Shown piece after piece: positions 36,682 through 45,769 of a DNA stretch of 64,000 bases; the stretch's first letter is position 1, and the number at the start of each line of letters is the position of its first letter. A program made the position numbers and the translations under genes. This DNA is from a bacterium (GTDB taxonomy: Bacteria > SAR324 > XYD2-FULL-50-16): NCBI GenBank assembly GCA_018829445.1, contig JAHJTV010000087.1, positions 62,001 to 126,000 of the forward strand, in the 5' to 3' direction. A model generated the notes under the pieces. It saw only the letters and a list, made by a program, of their open reading frames with translations. It ran no database searches and had not been told where the DNA came from.

Positions 36682-37966
36682 AAAAACGGATCGGTTTACG
36701 AGAGTTGGGGTTGAACACCTTCTGCCTTATAGAACCGATCGGTTCTATAATAACCTGTGGTTTAACCCTGAGACGTGCCTGCAACCTGCTTTCGAGGATG
36801 TCAGCAGTCACTGTATTATTATTTGTGGCGACATGAATGGATATGATGTCGGACAACTCATTTTCAGCACTGGCTAAAATATAAAACTCATCTACCTCTT
36901 CAATCTCTTCAAGGGTCGAAAAAATAGCCTGCGGATATAGGGTCGTACCCCGGATTTTCAACATCTGTGCTTTACGCCCCAAAATCGGACCTAACCTGAC
37001 GGAATTCCTGCCGCATTTACAAGGGGTATCAATCATAAAACTGATATCACCTGTCTTAAATCGTATCAAAGGCATTCCGGTGATACCCATGGGAGTTATA
37101 ACAACCTCTCCGATTTCACCTGCTGATAAAACCTTGTCATTTTTATCAACGATTTCCACCACAGCCAGATCCGGTAACAAGTGACCTCCTTTTCCTTCTG
37201 AACATTCACAGAATGAAGAGATGGTTTCAGACGATGCATAAGTAGAAAACAGCTGGGCTGACCAGATAGCGTTTAAGTCGAGCGCCAATTTTGAGGGATT
37301 CAATTCACTATCCCTTAAGGGTTCACCAATGCAGACCAATTTCCTGACTTTTGCCAGTGCGTCTTTTTCCCCGCTGTCAATGATGAATCCGCCCAGTTTT
37401 TTAAGAAAGCTTGGTACACCCACAATAACAGTTGGATTCAACCGACAAATAATTTCGGTATGACTTTCCAGGGTGTTTTGTCCATTGCGAATAACAGCCA
37501 CTCCAATTTGTTTTAGCCCTGAGAAATAAGCAAGCCCGGCGATAAAGCAGCGATCAAGAGTGCATGTCAACAAGGCAGTGTCAGATTCGGTTATACCACA
37601 ACTCGATAAAGATACCTCTTCGTTGTAGGCAAGTCTCTCCAAATCAGATGCGGTATACATGATACGCGTGGGCATGCCTGTGGTACCGGAAGAAAGAACG
37701 ATATCAACTATTTTTTCTTTGGGAACGGCAAAAAAATTATCGTTGTGATTTTCAATATTCGATTTTGAAGTAAGCGGCAGACTGGAAATAGTTTCAAGGG
37801 ATATGGAGTTTATAGCAATACCCAGTTCAGCAAACAGTTTTTTATAATAAGGCGAATTCGCCTGACAGTAGCGAAGATGATTCTGTAATTGGACAGATTG
37901 AAAGGCCTTTATCTCTTCGGGACTGGAAAATGCTATCTCCCTGTTTGTCTTCAACTTGTCCATCAT
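36665..37966 (-). CDS. PaaK-like AMP-forming ligase (aryl or acyl acid activation)
   Basis: A 433-residue adenylate-forming enzyme of the phenylacetate-CoA ligase branch, with SSGTTGMPT (residues 92-100) and RFKTGD near 303, and the C-terminal subdomain. Relatives activate aromatic carboxylic acids. It lies between the chain-length-factor gene and the SPASM gene, so it may charge an ACP with the starter. No ammonia-lyase or chorismate lyase that would make an aryl starter is in the window, so the substrate is open. Confidence 0.82.
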   Translation of the reverse strand: MMDKLKTNREIAFSSPEEIKAFQSVQLQNHLRYCQANSPYYKKLFAELGIAINSISLETISSLPLTSKSNIENHNDNFFAVPKEKIVDIVLSSGTTGMPTRIMYTASDLERLAYNEEVSLSSCGITESDTALLTCTLDRCFIAGLAYFSGLKQIGVAVIRNGQNTLESHTEIICRLNPTVIVGVPSFLKKLGGFIIDSGEKDALAKVRKLVCIGEPLRDSELNPSKLALDLNAIWSAQLFSTYASSETISSFCECSEGKGGHLLPDLAVVEIVDKNDKVLSAGEIGEVVITPMGITGMPLIRFKTGDISFMIDTPCKCGRNSVRLGPILGRKAQMLKIRGTTLYPQAIFSTLEEIEEVDEFYILASAENELSDIISIHVATNNNTVTADILESRLQARLRVKPQVIIEPIGSIRQKVFNPNSRKPIRFFDNRN

Positions 37967-38004
37967 ATTAATTCCTTAAAACTTCTCTTTATATGGATAA
38001 TTGT

Positions 38005-39066
38005 TCAGCAAATGCTAAGTAATATCAGGCTATGATATTTATTACGATATTGGTTATAAATCAATATATTTTTAAAATTGTTCTTCTTACCACCGGATGC
38101 GATGATCTCTTTTGGAAGGATCTGTGTGTTTAATATTTGTGCCGACATCCATACGGCAAATGAGCTGGCTGTTAAATACTCACCGCAAAGGTGTTTGAAG
38201 TATCCGAAAGAGCAATTTTCACTCATTAAACTGATAAAATCATCATAAATCGTATCGAATCGATTGTCGCCGCTTTTACCAATCAGGCAGAGATTGAGGT
38301 CGTCGATCTTTACATGAGCCTTGTTTAGAAACTGGTCTACGCAGGTTTTTATATCAAATTGATTGTTCGGATTTAAAAAGGTGTCAACATCAATGATTCT
38401 GCCGTAGCTGTTTTCATTTCGGTTTTTGCTCAAAAGAAAAAATACAGATCCCTCTCCGGCTATTGATCCCTTACTGTCGGAGCCAAAAAACCCGCACTCC
38501 GAAGCATTTGGTTTCTCTTTCCATTTATCAAACCGGCTGGTTATTGAAAAAAGATTGGAGGTCATTTCATCGACGCCACCAACCAAAACCGATTGTGCCT
38601 TCTCTTCGTCCAACAACATCATCCCGTCCAGCAAAGCCGATTCAAAAGAGATGGGGCCGTGGACATATGTCTGGTTATACCCGGTACATTTTTTTAATAG
38701 TGCTATTTGAGAACTGATGGTGTTGTGCGTTGAATGGATAAAAGGGGCCGGATTCAGAAATTTTTCTTCATTTTTAATGATTGAAGTCAGAAAAAGTTCG
38801 GTATCTGCCATACACCCAAAACCACTTCCCGTAACAATAGCATCCGGACATTCTACACCACCGTCCTTGAGTGCAATCAGCGCTGAAGCCACTCCCATTT
38901 TAATGACACGACTCATTCTCCTGGCAGCTCTCGGGTCAATGCAGGTTTTATAATCCGGTTCCTGACACCACAAGATGGGTTCCGTTGTTGTATTCGCTTC
39001 AAAAACGAACCGTCCGTCAAATGTCTTTTGAGGGGTGATAGCCCCGGTCCCGTTTATATAAATCAC
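38005..39066 (-). CDS. Ketosynthase-like chain length factor without catalytic Cys
   Basis: A thiolase-fold ketosynthase homologue. Where active enzymes have a Cys after a TA-type motif, this one reads TYVHGPISFESAL, so the nucleophile is missing, and the usual HGT and GH histidines are not apparent. This is the pattern of aryl polyene chain-length factors (ApeC-like), which form a heterodimer with an active ketosynthase. The upstream gene is such a ketosynthase and ends four bases earlier. The GTG at 39066 gives the family's usual start (IYINGTGAITPQ) and is preferred; an ATG at 39135 would overlap the upstream gene by 65 bp. Confidence 0.78.
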   Translation of the reverse strand: MIYINGTGAITPQKTFDGRFVFEANTTTEPILWCQEPDYKTCIDPRAARRMSRVIKMGVASALIALKDGGVECPDAIVTGSGFGCMADTELFLTSIIKNEEKFLNPAPFIHSTHNTISSQIALLKKCTGYNQTYVHGPISFESALLDGMMLLDEEKAQSVLVGGVDEMTSNLFSITSRFDKWKEKPNASECGFFGSDSKGSIAGEGSVFFLLSKNRNENSYGRIIDVDTFLNPNNQFDIKTCVDQFLNKAHVKIDDLNLCLIGKSGDNRFDTIYDDFISLMSENCSFGYFKHLCGEYLTASSFAVWMSAQILNTQILPKEIIASGGKKNNFKNILIYNQYRNKYHSLILLSIC

Positions 39067-39070
39067 AAGA

Positions 39071-40273
39071 TCAACATTTTGAGAAAACCAGCGATGTATC
39101 ATTGCCACCAAATCCAAATGAATTTGAGAGCACATGACTTACAGATAGATTTTTAATCAGCTTGGTATTCGGTTTAATAGATAGCTCCTTAATCGGTTCT
39201 TGCCATCTTAAATTCGGGTAGACTATTTTCTTACAAATGGATAAGCAGGAAAGCACCGCTTCTACACCCCCGGCAGCACCAAGCGTGTGCCCAGTGAAGG
39301 GCTTGGTGGAGCTGAATAACGGAGCCTTACCGAATAGTCTTTCAATGGCATTTCCCTCCGAAAGGTCATTGTTCTGCGTTCCTGTGCCATGAGCATTGAT
39401 ATAGTCTATCTTTTCCCAATCCAATCCGGCTAGGAAAAGAGCGTCTCTCATAGCTCTGTATGATCCGTCCCCGTCAGGGGAGGACGCAGTTTGATGGTAT
39501 GCATCACAGGTATTGGCATATCCCGTGATTTCACATATCGGTGTTTTTCCTGACAGTGAGACCGAATCTTCGGATTCCAAAACCAAATAACCGGCACCTT
39601 CTCCCAGATTAAGACCAGACCTGTTTTCATCGAATGGTTTGCATCCGTCCTTGTCAAGAATCTTTAGAGATGAAAAGCCGTTTATTGTAAACTTAGCTAA
39701 GGCATCACAACCACCTACGATCGCAGTTTTTATTCTTCGGTTTTTAATCAGCCGCGCTCCAAGCATTATTGCGTTTGCTGAGGAAGAACAAGCCGTACTG
39801 ATTGTGGTTGCGCCTCCTTGGATACCGAGTTTTTCTGCAATGTATTCAGTACTGTAACCGCACTCATGTCCAACCACGTCGGCTAATTTTCCAGTCTTTT
39901 TATCTTTTAGAAAATCCACATAAAACTGTTCACTTCTATCCATTCCACCCACAGTATTGGCGGATATCAAACCACACTCCATTTTGGCTTCATCGGATAA
40001 TGCCGCCATTTGAAAGGCTTCTTTAGCCGCAATCAGTCCCAACAGCAGGGTTCTGGAAATGATTTTATCAGGGGGTATTCCTGCCATTTCCTTCAGTTGT
40101 TTGTCAGATCTTTTTACCTCACAAACGGGGATAATCCCCTTGTTTTGGGTGTCGACATAGCTGATTTCGCCTAAACCGGAGTGCTGTTTTTCAATTGACT
40201 CCAGGCATTCGGCGACGTTGCAGCCAATAGCGGTGATCAGACCAAATCCGGTAACAAAAACCCTGCCTGCCAT
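39071..40273 (-). CDS. Beta-ketoacyl-ACP synthase (KS, FabF/ApeO-like)
   Basis: A 400-residue condensing enzyme with an intact triad: Cys162 in TACSSSA, His295 in NAHGTGTQNND and His329 in FTGHTLGAAG. It would extend the chain on ACP by two carbons per cycle. Placed directly between an ACP gene and the Cys-less partner, it likely pairs with that chain-length factor. It starts 6 bp after the ACP. Confidence 0.88.
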   Translation of the reverse strand: MAGRVFVTGFGLITAIGCNVAECLESIEKQHSGLGEISYVDTQNKGIIPVCEVKRSDKQLKEMAGIPPDKIISRTLLLGLIAAKEAFQMAALSDEAKMECGLISANTVGGMDRSEQFYVDFLKDKKTGKLADVVGHECGYSTEYIAEKLGIQGGATTISTACSSSANAIMLGARLIKNRRIKTAIVGGCDALAKFTINGFSSLKILDKDGCKPFDENRSGLNLGEGAGYLVLESEDSVSLSGKTPICEITGYANTCDAYHQTASSPDGDGSYRAMRDALFLAGLDWEKIDYINAHGTGTQNNDLSEGNAIERLFGKAPLFSSTKPFTGHTLGAAGGVEAVLSCLSICKKIVYPNLRWQEPIKELSIKPNTKLIKNLSVSHVLSNSFGFGGNDTSLVFSKC

Positions 40274-40279
40274 CTTATG

Positions 40280-40543
40280 TTATTTGTTATCAGTGATGTA
40301 TTGCGCGATGGTTTTGATTGAATAGAGGATATCTTTCCCTTGTTCGGGGTCGTCAATCTGAATTCCATATTCCCTGTCAAGGACTACAACAAGTGACAAG
40401 GCATCGATGGAATCCAAGCCAAGTCCTTCACCAAACAAGGGTTCATCGTCCTGGATATCTTCAGGAGTGAGGTCCTCCAATGACAATTCTTCAATAATCT
40501 GCACTTTCAATTTAGCGATAAGATTTTCCATAATTTCACTCAC
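40280..40543 (-). CDS. Acyl carrier protein
   Basis: An 87-residue four-helix ACP with the phosphopantetheine site GLGLDSIDAL (Ser45). Acidic throughout, as for type II carriers. It overlaps the KS-like gene by 8 bp and precedes the KS gene by 6 bp. It probably carries the growing chain for the KS/chain-length-factor pair. Confidence 0.9.
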   Translation of the reverse strand: MSEIMENLIAKLKVQIIEELSLEDLTPEDIQDDEPLFGEGLGLDSIDALSLVVVLDREYGIQIDDPEQGKDILYSIKTIAQYITDNK

Positions 40544-41207
40544 TTTCTTCTAGGTTTTTTTCAAAATACAGGTCTTCCATACTGGTTGCAGTAAAAGACC
40601 ATGGAGATGAATCGGTTGATGAGCCGTCATTTTTTTCAACCAAAAAAAGAATGGATTCGTAATTCTGTTTAAAATCCAAATCTACCCAACCTGTTATAAT
40701 TGCTTTTGTTTTGGTGTTTCTGAACACGTTTTCCGAATAAATTCTCAAAAAATCAAAATCTGCAGTCTGGGAAACAAAGAATACGCTTTCACCTTTAAGT
40801 TTGTACTTGATGCATATCTCACCTATCAAGACATTGGGAAGTGTATACACAAAAAGCGCCGGATTGGGGTAGTACTTATTCTCATCCGCAATCGTTTCTA
40901 AAAAGCGGGCATCCGTTTCCAGAGATGATTGAGAATTAGCCAGAATAATAGCAATATCATTTTCATTATATTTTTTAATCCTGGAACCAAAATCGATCAA
41001 AAAATCTGTTGTCAGTATTCCCAACTTGCTCAGGAGATCCATTTTATAAAACTTGGTGTATTCTGATCCAAAAGTCTTATAGACCGAAGACAAAAATGAG
41101 GGGAAGTCGCCGTGTGCTTCTTCCTCAATCAGTTTTTCTCCGTTGAGAATTATTCTCCTGTTTTTTATCAGGCAATAGTGACTAATTGAAAACTCAGAAG
41201 GTTCCAT
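40536..41207 (-). CDS. Truncated ketosynthase-like protein (N-terminal fold only)
   Basis: A 223-residue protein resembling the N-terminal half of a ketosynthase domain as found in polyene and flexirubin clusters (YPNPALFVYTLPNVLIGEICIKYKL, split here only for description). It has no Cys-His-His triad and no C-terminal half. It overlaps KS genes on either side (14 bp with KS, 8 bp with ACP). It might form a pseudo-heterodimer or scaffold. Function unknown. Confidence 0.65.
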   Translation of the reverse strand: MEPSEFSISHYCLIKNRRIILNGEKLIEEEAHGDFPSFLSSVYKTFGSEYTKFYKMDLLSKLGILTTDFLIDFGSRIKKYNENDIAIILANSQSSLETDARFLETIADENKYYPNPALFVYTLPNVLIGEICIKYKLKGESVFFVSQTADFDFLRIYSENVFRNTKTKAIITGWVDLDFKQNYESILFLVEKNDGSSTDSSPWSFTATSMEDLYFEKNLEESE

Positions 41208-42348
41208 CTTTTGATATTAATATGCCAGCGTTACACCCGCCAAATCCGGAAGCGATTTTCAGGCAATGATTTATTGTTTTCATTTTTGTTTTTCTTATTA
41301 CGTTTATCTCTTGGGTGGTACCTTTTGTGTGAAAACCTTTGGTGGCAATAAGGGTATTCATTCGCATTGAAGCCACTGCCGCTGATGTTTCCAGTACACC
41401 AGCCGCTCCCAGGGTATGTCCGAAATATCCCTTTAAGCTATTGACAGGAACAGTTGCCAGTTTTGTTCGTTCTAACGCAATAGACTCCATGTCGTCATTA
41501 AAGACAGTAGCAGTACCGTGTGCATTAATATAGTCTATGTTTTCAGCGGTTTCTTGTGTAGACTCCAGCGTTTTTTGAATTGAAAGGTACAATCCTTCGC
41601 CTGTTCGGGAAGGTCCAGAAATATGATTGGCGTCATTGGCACCGGCGCCTCCCCTCAAAACAAGTTTTTCATCGGTTGCCAGGGAAGATTCAGATGTCAG
41701 AATCAGGGTGCTGCCACCTTCTCCCAAAGACAATCCCTTACGGCTTTTATCGTAAGGTCTACAGGGGGTGGAACTGGTTGCCTTAAAAGACTGAAAACCC
41801 GATATGACAAATCTTGAGGCAATATCAACTCCCACAACCACAATATTTTTGTAGTGGGAATATTTTAACATCCTCAATGCGGTTATTAGAGCGACTATTC
41901 CTGAGATGCAGGCATTTGATACAACCAGCGGTGGATTTGGATTTTCAAAAAATGCCGTTATGGCATGAGCGGTTCTCCAAAGTTGAATTCTGTCAGAGCC
42001 AAAGGGATGCTTTTTGTTTTCCAGCAGGTCAATGTTACCTTTAGTTGTGGATAAGATAAAAAGGGTTTTCGGGCTTTTAAAATCGACATCCGTCCGTTCG
42101 ACAGCGTACCTGGCTGATGTAATGGCGATTTTTTCGAGGCGGGTATAATTATCCGGCTTGGCAAAGTCACTGAAAACCTGATCCAGTCGATCTCCATCCA
42201 CAGTGGATATGCAACAATCGATTCCCAGACGGTCTGTTTTTCGATGATTTCGAATACCGGTCACATTGTTCCTGAACATCGCCATGTTTTCTTCCGTGGT
42301 AAAACCAAGGGATGTTATCATATTGTCGCCGGCAAAATAGGTTTTCAT
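41194..42348 (-). CDS. Beta-ketoacyl-ACP synthase (KS, second)
   Basis: An active-looking condensing enzyme: Cys147 in NACISGI, His277 in NAHGTATVFND and His311 in FGHTLGAAG, numbered from the chosen ATG at 42348. That start follows CGGGG at a good distance and aligns with KS relatives (MKTYFAGDN). An in-frame TTG at 42375 is not favoured. It follows the thioesterase gene by 20 bp and overlaps the truncated KS-like gene. With three complete KS genes in the cluster, it may specialise in initiation or late elongation. Confidence 0.85.
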   Translation of the reverse strand: MKTYFAGDNMITSLGFTTEENMAMFRNNVTGIRNHRKTDRLGIDCCISTVDGDRLDQVFSDFAKPDNYTRLEKIAITSARYAVERTDVDFKSPKTLFILSTTKGNIDLLENKKHPFGSDRIQLWRTAHAITAFFENPNPPLVVSNACISGIVALITALRMLKYSHYKNIVVVGVDIASRFVISGFQSFKATSSTPCRPYDKSRKGLSLGEGGSTLILTSESSLATDEKLVLRGGAGANDANHISGPSRTGEGLYLSIQKTLESTQETAENIDYINAHGTATVFNDDMESIALERTKLATVPVNSLKGYFGHTLGAAGVLETSAAVASMRMNTLIATKGFHTKGTTQEINVIRKTKMKTINHCLKIASGFGGCNAGILISKDGTF

Positions 42349-42367
42349 AGACAACCCCGAAAAACGC

Positions 42368-42784
42368 TCAGACAATCTTCCATTTTTCCTTCCATTGTTC
42401 GATCATAGGGGGAACGGCCAACAACAGTTGCTTCTTGCGATTTAGAAACACCTGGGTGGTTGATCCTGTGGTGACGATGGCATTATCTGAAGACCTGAAG
42501 ATTTTGTATCCAAATTGAAGTTTTGCACCGGGGCAGTCAATATATCTTGTTTCTATAATGGCAGTTTCACCATATTTTAGATCCTTTTTATAATTGATAT
42601 CCAGTTTAACAATGGGAGTAATCAATCCGGCCTGGTACATATCAAGATAGTTCAAATCAAATTCCTTGCCGAAGGCTTCCCTGCCATCTTCAAAATACTG
42701 AACATAGTTACCATGCCACACGATCCCCAAGGGATCCATTTCACTAAATCTTATCTTAAATTCCGTACGGGATACAAGTTCCAT
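42368..42784 (-). CDS. Acyl thioesterase, 4HBT/YbgC-like hotdog
   Basis: A 138-residue hotdog thioesterase with RFSEMDPLGIVWHGNYVQYF: Asp17 and His24 are the family active-site pattern. It would hydrolyse an acyl thioester on ACP or CoA, which releases a free acid. In this cluster that acid is the natural substrate for the DAK2-DegV protein or the ligases. It begins 10 bp after the dehydratase gene. Confidence 0.85.
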   Translation of the reverse strand: MELVSRTEFKIRFSEMDPLGIVWHGNYVQYFEDGREAFGKEFDLNYLDMYQAGLITPIVKLDINYKKDLKYGETAIIETRYIDCPGAKLQFGYKIFRSSDNAIVTTGSTTQVFLNRKKQLLLAVPPMIEQWKEKWKIV

Positions 42785-42794
42785 TTAACTAAAA

Positions 42795-43235
42795 TTAGGA
42801 TTCTAATAAAAAAAGCTTCATATCACATGAAGCAATCTGTTTACCATCATACTGAATGGTTCCGGATATGACTGTTAAATTCAAAACAGTGTTGGTAACC
42901 TTGACAGACGTAGTGATCTTTTTGTTAACATCGGGCAATTCAACAATCTTCAATTTTTGAATTGCCCCAATGAATCCAGTGGGAATGGATTTGTTTTGCT
43001 GATAAAACCCGTAACCTAGTCCGGCTGCTGCTGTTTGCGCAATATTCTCGATAAGACCGGCTTCTGTCAGATGGCCATTATCCACAAATATATTACTGCT
43101 TTGAATTCGGAACTCTGTTGTATACAAGATACCATTCGAATCTGTCAAAGAATCGATCATAACCATGGGGGGTCTTTGGGGAATCAGTTCCAGAAGTTTC
43201 CCCCCGGATACAACTATCTGATCAAGTGTTCCCAT
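42795..43235 (-). CDS. ApeP-like hotdog dehydratase
   Basis: A 146-residue hotdog protein of the aryl polyene dehydratase type, with PPMVMIDSL and NGHLTEAGLIENIAQTAAA (His55, Glu58 region). Together with the FabZ-type protein at 22627 it could dehydrate different chain lengths, as ApeI/ApeP do in aryl polyene synthesis. AAAGGA lies five bases before the ATG. The gene overlaps the radical SAM gene by 22 bp. Confidence 0.8.
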   Translation of the reverse strand: MGTLDQIVVSGGKLLELIPQRPPMVMIDSLTDSNGILYTTEFRIQSSNIFVDNGHLTEAGLIENIAQTAAAGLGYGFYQQNKSIPTGFIGAIQKLKIVELPDVNKKITTSVKVTNTVLNLTVISGTIQYDGKQIASCDMKLFLLES

Positions 43236-44575
43236 AGCGGTCCTTTGAATCCCTTTTTTCTCATAAATTCAATTCGGTTCGTATAATCTTCATCTGGAAA
43301 AATCCAACGGTTTTTTGTTTTACCAGCGAGATCTTTTATTTTTTTATAATCAATATTATCCACCAAATAGTAGGTGGGATTCAAGATGGAATCCGTTTTT
43401 TCTATCCTGCCTTCCTTAATCGCCTGGTTGTAAATGGCAGTTCCAGGGTAAATCCGCATTCCATAAAACGGGAAAAAAACTGTTTTGTCCAAATGCTCAC
43501 TATTATGAATGGTTTCCAAAATGTATTCTTCGGTATCTCCCAATCCCCCCAGAATAAGAAAGTGGGCTGCATTAATTTCGAGTTTATTGCACAGCTTTGA
43601 TGTAAACCTGATCTCTTCAAAGGTAAAATGTTTTTGATACGATTTCAAAGTTGAATTGGAGAGAGACTCTGTACCAAATTCGATATGAGTTAACCCTGAT
43701 TTCTTAAATAACCGCAGTAGAGACTCATCAAGATTGTGTGGGGTGAAATATGCACCCCAGGTAATCCCCAGGTTGCTGGCTATGATCCTTTCGGTAAGTT
43801 CCCGGTTATGGTCATTATTGACATTAAAAACGGAGTCGGTGAAAAAAATAAAATCAACTCCTTTTTCCCGTTTGAGTTTTGTTAAGATTTCAACAGTTTT
43901 TTCAGGTTTCTGCATCCTGATTTTTCGCCCTTCTATCAAAGGATAAGTGCAGTAAACGCACTGATTGGGACATCCCCGCTTTGTCTGTAAGTTGATTATT
44001 CCGCATTCATTCCAATAATAATCTATAAATTCATCGTTATAGGCCACTTCAGGGGATTCCAGGTATGTCTTACGCCGATTAAGGATCAGCTCTTCCTCCT
44101 TGCGGTATATCAAGCCTTCAATATCGGAATAGTCCTCATCGTTCCTCAGGCAGTTGATCAACTGATAAAGGCTGTATTCGCCTTCTCCAATCATACCGAA
44201 ATCAGGATTGAGCAAATTAAAGATATCTTTCGGAAAAATGGAAAAACCCGCCCCGCCTATGATGAATTTTGCACGGGGAAATTTCTCCCTTAATTCTTCC
44301 AAAAGACACTTGTTATCCTCAATAAAATGAGAATCGTTAAATGAATTTACCGTATCCACATTCCTGATGGAAATTCCAATCAGGTCGGGATCAACGTCCC
44401 GTAAGATCTCGTTACACTGCTCCTGTGAATGGAGATTAAAATCAATTTGATGGATCTCCAGGTCCGGCAGTCTTTTTGAAAGAAAGGCGGAAAGATAGGC
44501 TAAAGCCAACGGAAACACCGGAGACGGATCTGTATATCGATTAGTCGAAATTAAAACAATTTTATTTAACTGCAT
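43214..44575 (-). CDS. B12-binding-type radical SAM enzyme (first of two)
   Basis: A 453-residue class B-like radical SAM protein. The N-terminal 150 residues match the cobalamin-binding fold (LAYLSAFLSKRLP, IGISIRNVDT, IIGGAGFS), and CPNQCVYC (Cys202, 206, 209) binds the cluster. The C-terminal part carries the TIM-barrel end with YGMRIYPGT. The gene overlaps the ApeP-like dehydratase gene by 22 bp and follows the LpxL-like gene by 5 bp, so it belongs to the core. A carbon methylation or ring-forming step on the acyl chain is possible. Confidence 0.85.
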   Translation of the reverse strand: MQLNKIVLISTNRYTDPSPVFPLALAYLSAFLSKRLPDLEIHQIDFNLHSQEQCNEILRDVDPDLIGISIRNVDTVNSFNDSHFIEDNKCLLEELREKFPRAKFIIGGAGFSIFPKDIFNLLNPDFGMIGEGEYSLYQLINCLRNDEDYSDIEGLIYRKEEELILNRRKTYLESPEVAYNDEFIDYYWNECGIINLQTKRGCPNQCVYCTYPLIEGRKIRMQKPEKTVEILTKLKREKGVDFIFFTDSVFNVNNDHNRELTERIIASNLGITWGAYFTPHNLDESLLRLFKKSGLTHIEFGTESLSNSTLKSYQKHFTFEEIRFTSKLCNKLEINAAHFLILGGLGDTEEYILETIHNSEHLDKTVFFPFYGMRIYPGTAIYNQAIKEGRIEKTDSILNPTYYLVDNIDYKKIKDLAGKTKNRWIFPDEDYTNRIEFMRKKGFKGPLWEHLIR

Positions 44576-44580
44576 CTTGG

Positions 44581-45471
44581 TTATTGCCAGAAATCATAAT
44601 AGTTGAACCATTGTTCCGGGTATTCTAAAACATATTCTTCAAGAATCCTGGCGTATTGTTTAACGAGAAACTTCTCTTTTTCCTCTTTTTTCTTCAATTC
44701 AGGGTGGTCAGACAATCTTATCACTGGAGAAGCAGTGCACTTGTATTGAGTTTTCCCGGTTTTTACTGCAAAAATAAAGGTGACGGGGACATCGAATCGT
44801 GCAATCACCGCAAAAGGCCCCGCTGGGAAATCGGCTTCTTGTCCAAGAAATCGGACCCGGATGTTTTTACTTCCTTCAAGAGTTCTGTCTCCCTGAATAC
44901 TGATTAAATTCCCGTTTCTTAGTGTTTTGGCGACTTCAAAAATGTGGGAGAGATTATTGGACATTGGAATTGTATCCATACTATCCGCATGTGGCATTTT
45001 TTTAAACAATTGCTTTATTTTGTCGTGTTCCTCTTCTACCATCAACAACCTGGGCTTGATCCCGGTATCCTTTAAAAAGAAAACGGCAGATTGCCATCCT
45101 CCAAAATGGGACGTAATCAGCACTCCTCCTCGATTCCCGTCAACGATCTCTTTGATGTTTTCCATCCCAATGGAAGTATGTTCAAAATTCTCGTGAAATC
45201 CCGAGAACATAGTTGCCTTATCCACCAGAATCTGTCCGAATTTATAGAAATTTAGGTATACATTGAAGATTGAACGAACAACCCCAAACCCAAGAAGCTT
45301 ATTGTTAAGGTAAAAAATTGCCTTAAACGCCTTAGGTGTAAAGAAAAGAAAATAAAGAGCGACAAAGCGGAGAAAAAAGTAGGCAACAGTGAGACCCAAG
45401 TATTTTAAGATGAACACAAAAAAAAGATGCCCGAGAAATCCACCCCTACTTTTTCCTTTCCATGATGACAT
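44581..45471 (-). CDS. LpxL-like acyltransferase with altered HX4E motif
   Basis: A 296-residue LpxL-family membrane protein whose catalytic motif reads SHFGGWQS: His122 is kept, but Gln127 replaces the usual Glu/Asp. Other LpxL features (QGDRTLEGS, PAGPFAVIARF) are intact. Loss of the acidic residue would weaken general base catalysis in known members. Either the reaction differs, or the protein has a binding role while the copy at 27548 does the chemistry. It lies between ACP and radical SAM genes. Confidence 0.78.
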   Translation of the reverse strand: MSSWKGKSRGGFLGHLFFVFILKYLGLTVAYFFLRFVALYFLFFTPKAFKAIFYLNNKLLGFGVVRSIFNVYLNFYKFGQILVDKATMFSGFHENFEHTSIGMENIKEIVDGNRGGVLITSHFGGWQSAVFFLKDTGIKPRLLMVEEEHDKIKQLFKKMPHADSMDTIPMSNNLSHIFEVAKTLRNGNLISIQGDRTLEGSKNIRVRFLGQEADFPAGPFAVIARFDVPVTFIFAVKTGKTQYKCTASPVIRLSDHPELKKKEEKEKFLVKQYARILEEYVLEYPEQWFNYYDFWQ

Positions 45472-45496
45472 TGATTGTATACCTGTTGGGCTTATC

Positions 45497-45742
45497 CTAT
45501 TGGGCTCGTTCAGCTACAAAATCATAAAAGTCCTGAAGAGTATCGATCTCAGCCATCTCTTCAGGTACTACCTTAAACCCGAAATTCCTTTCAATAATAA
45601 CAACCAGATCGACCAGGTCAAGACTGTCGATTTCCAGCGTTTCCATCAGGTTTTCATTAACCTGTTGAAGCTGTTCCTCTTCAATCTCAAACTCTTCAAT
45701 TAATAGTCGATTAATAGTTTCGATTACTTGTTCTTTCAGCAT
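45497..45742 (-). CDS. Acyl carrier protein
   Basis: An 81-residue ACP with LEIDSLDLVDL as the phosphopantetheine site. The ATG at 45742 has GGAG six bases upstream; an ATG at 45766 would add eight residues and overlap less well with ACP relatives. This and the ACP at 40280 are only distantly similar, so they may serve separate chain-building steps. Confidence 0.88.
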   Translation of the reverse strand: MLKEQVIETINRLLIEEFEIEEEQLQQVNENLMETLEIDSLDLVDLVVIIERNFGFKVVPEEMAEIDTLQDFYDFVAERAQ

Positions 45743-45769
45743 CTGATCTCCGTAAACTGCAGCCATTGA

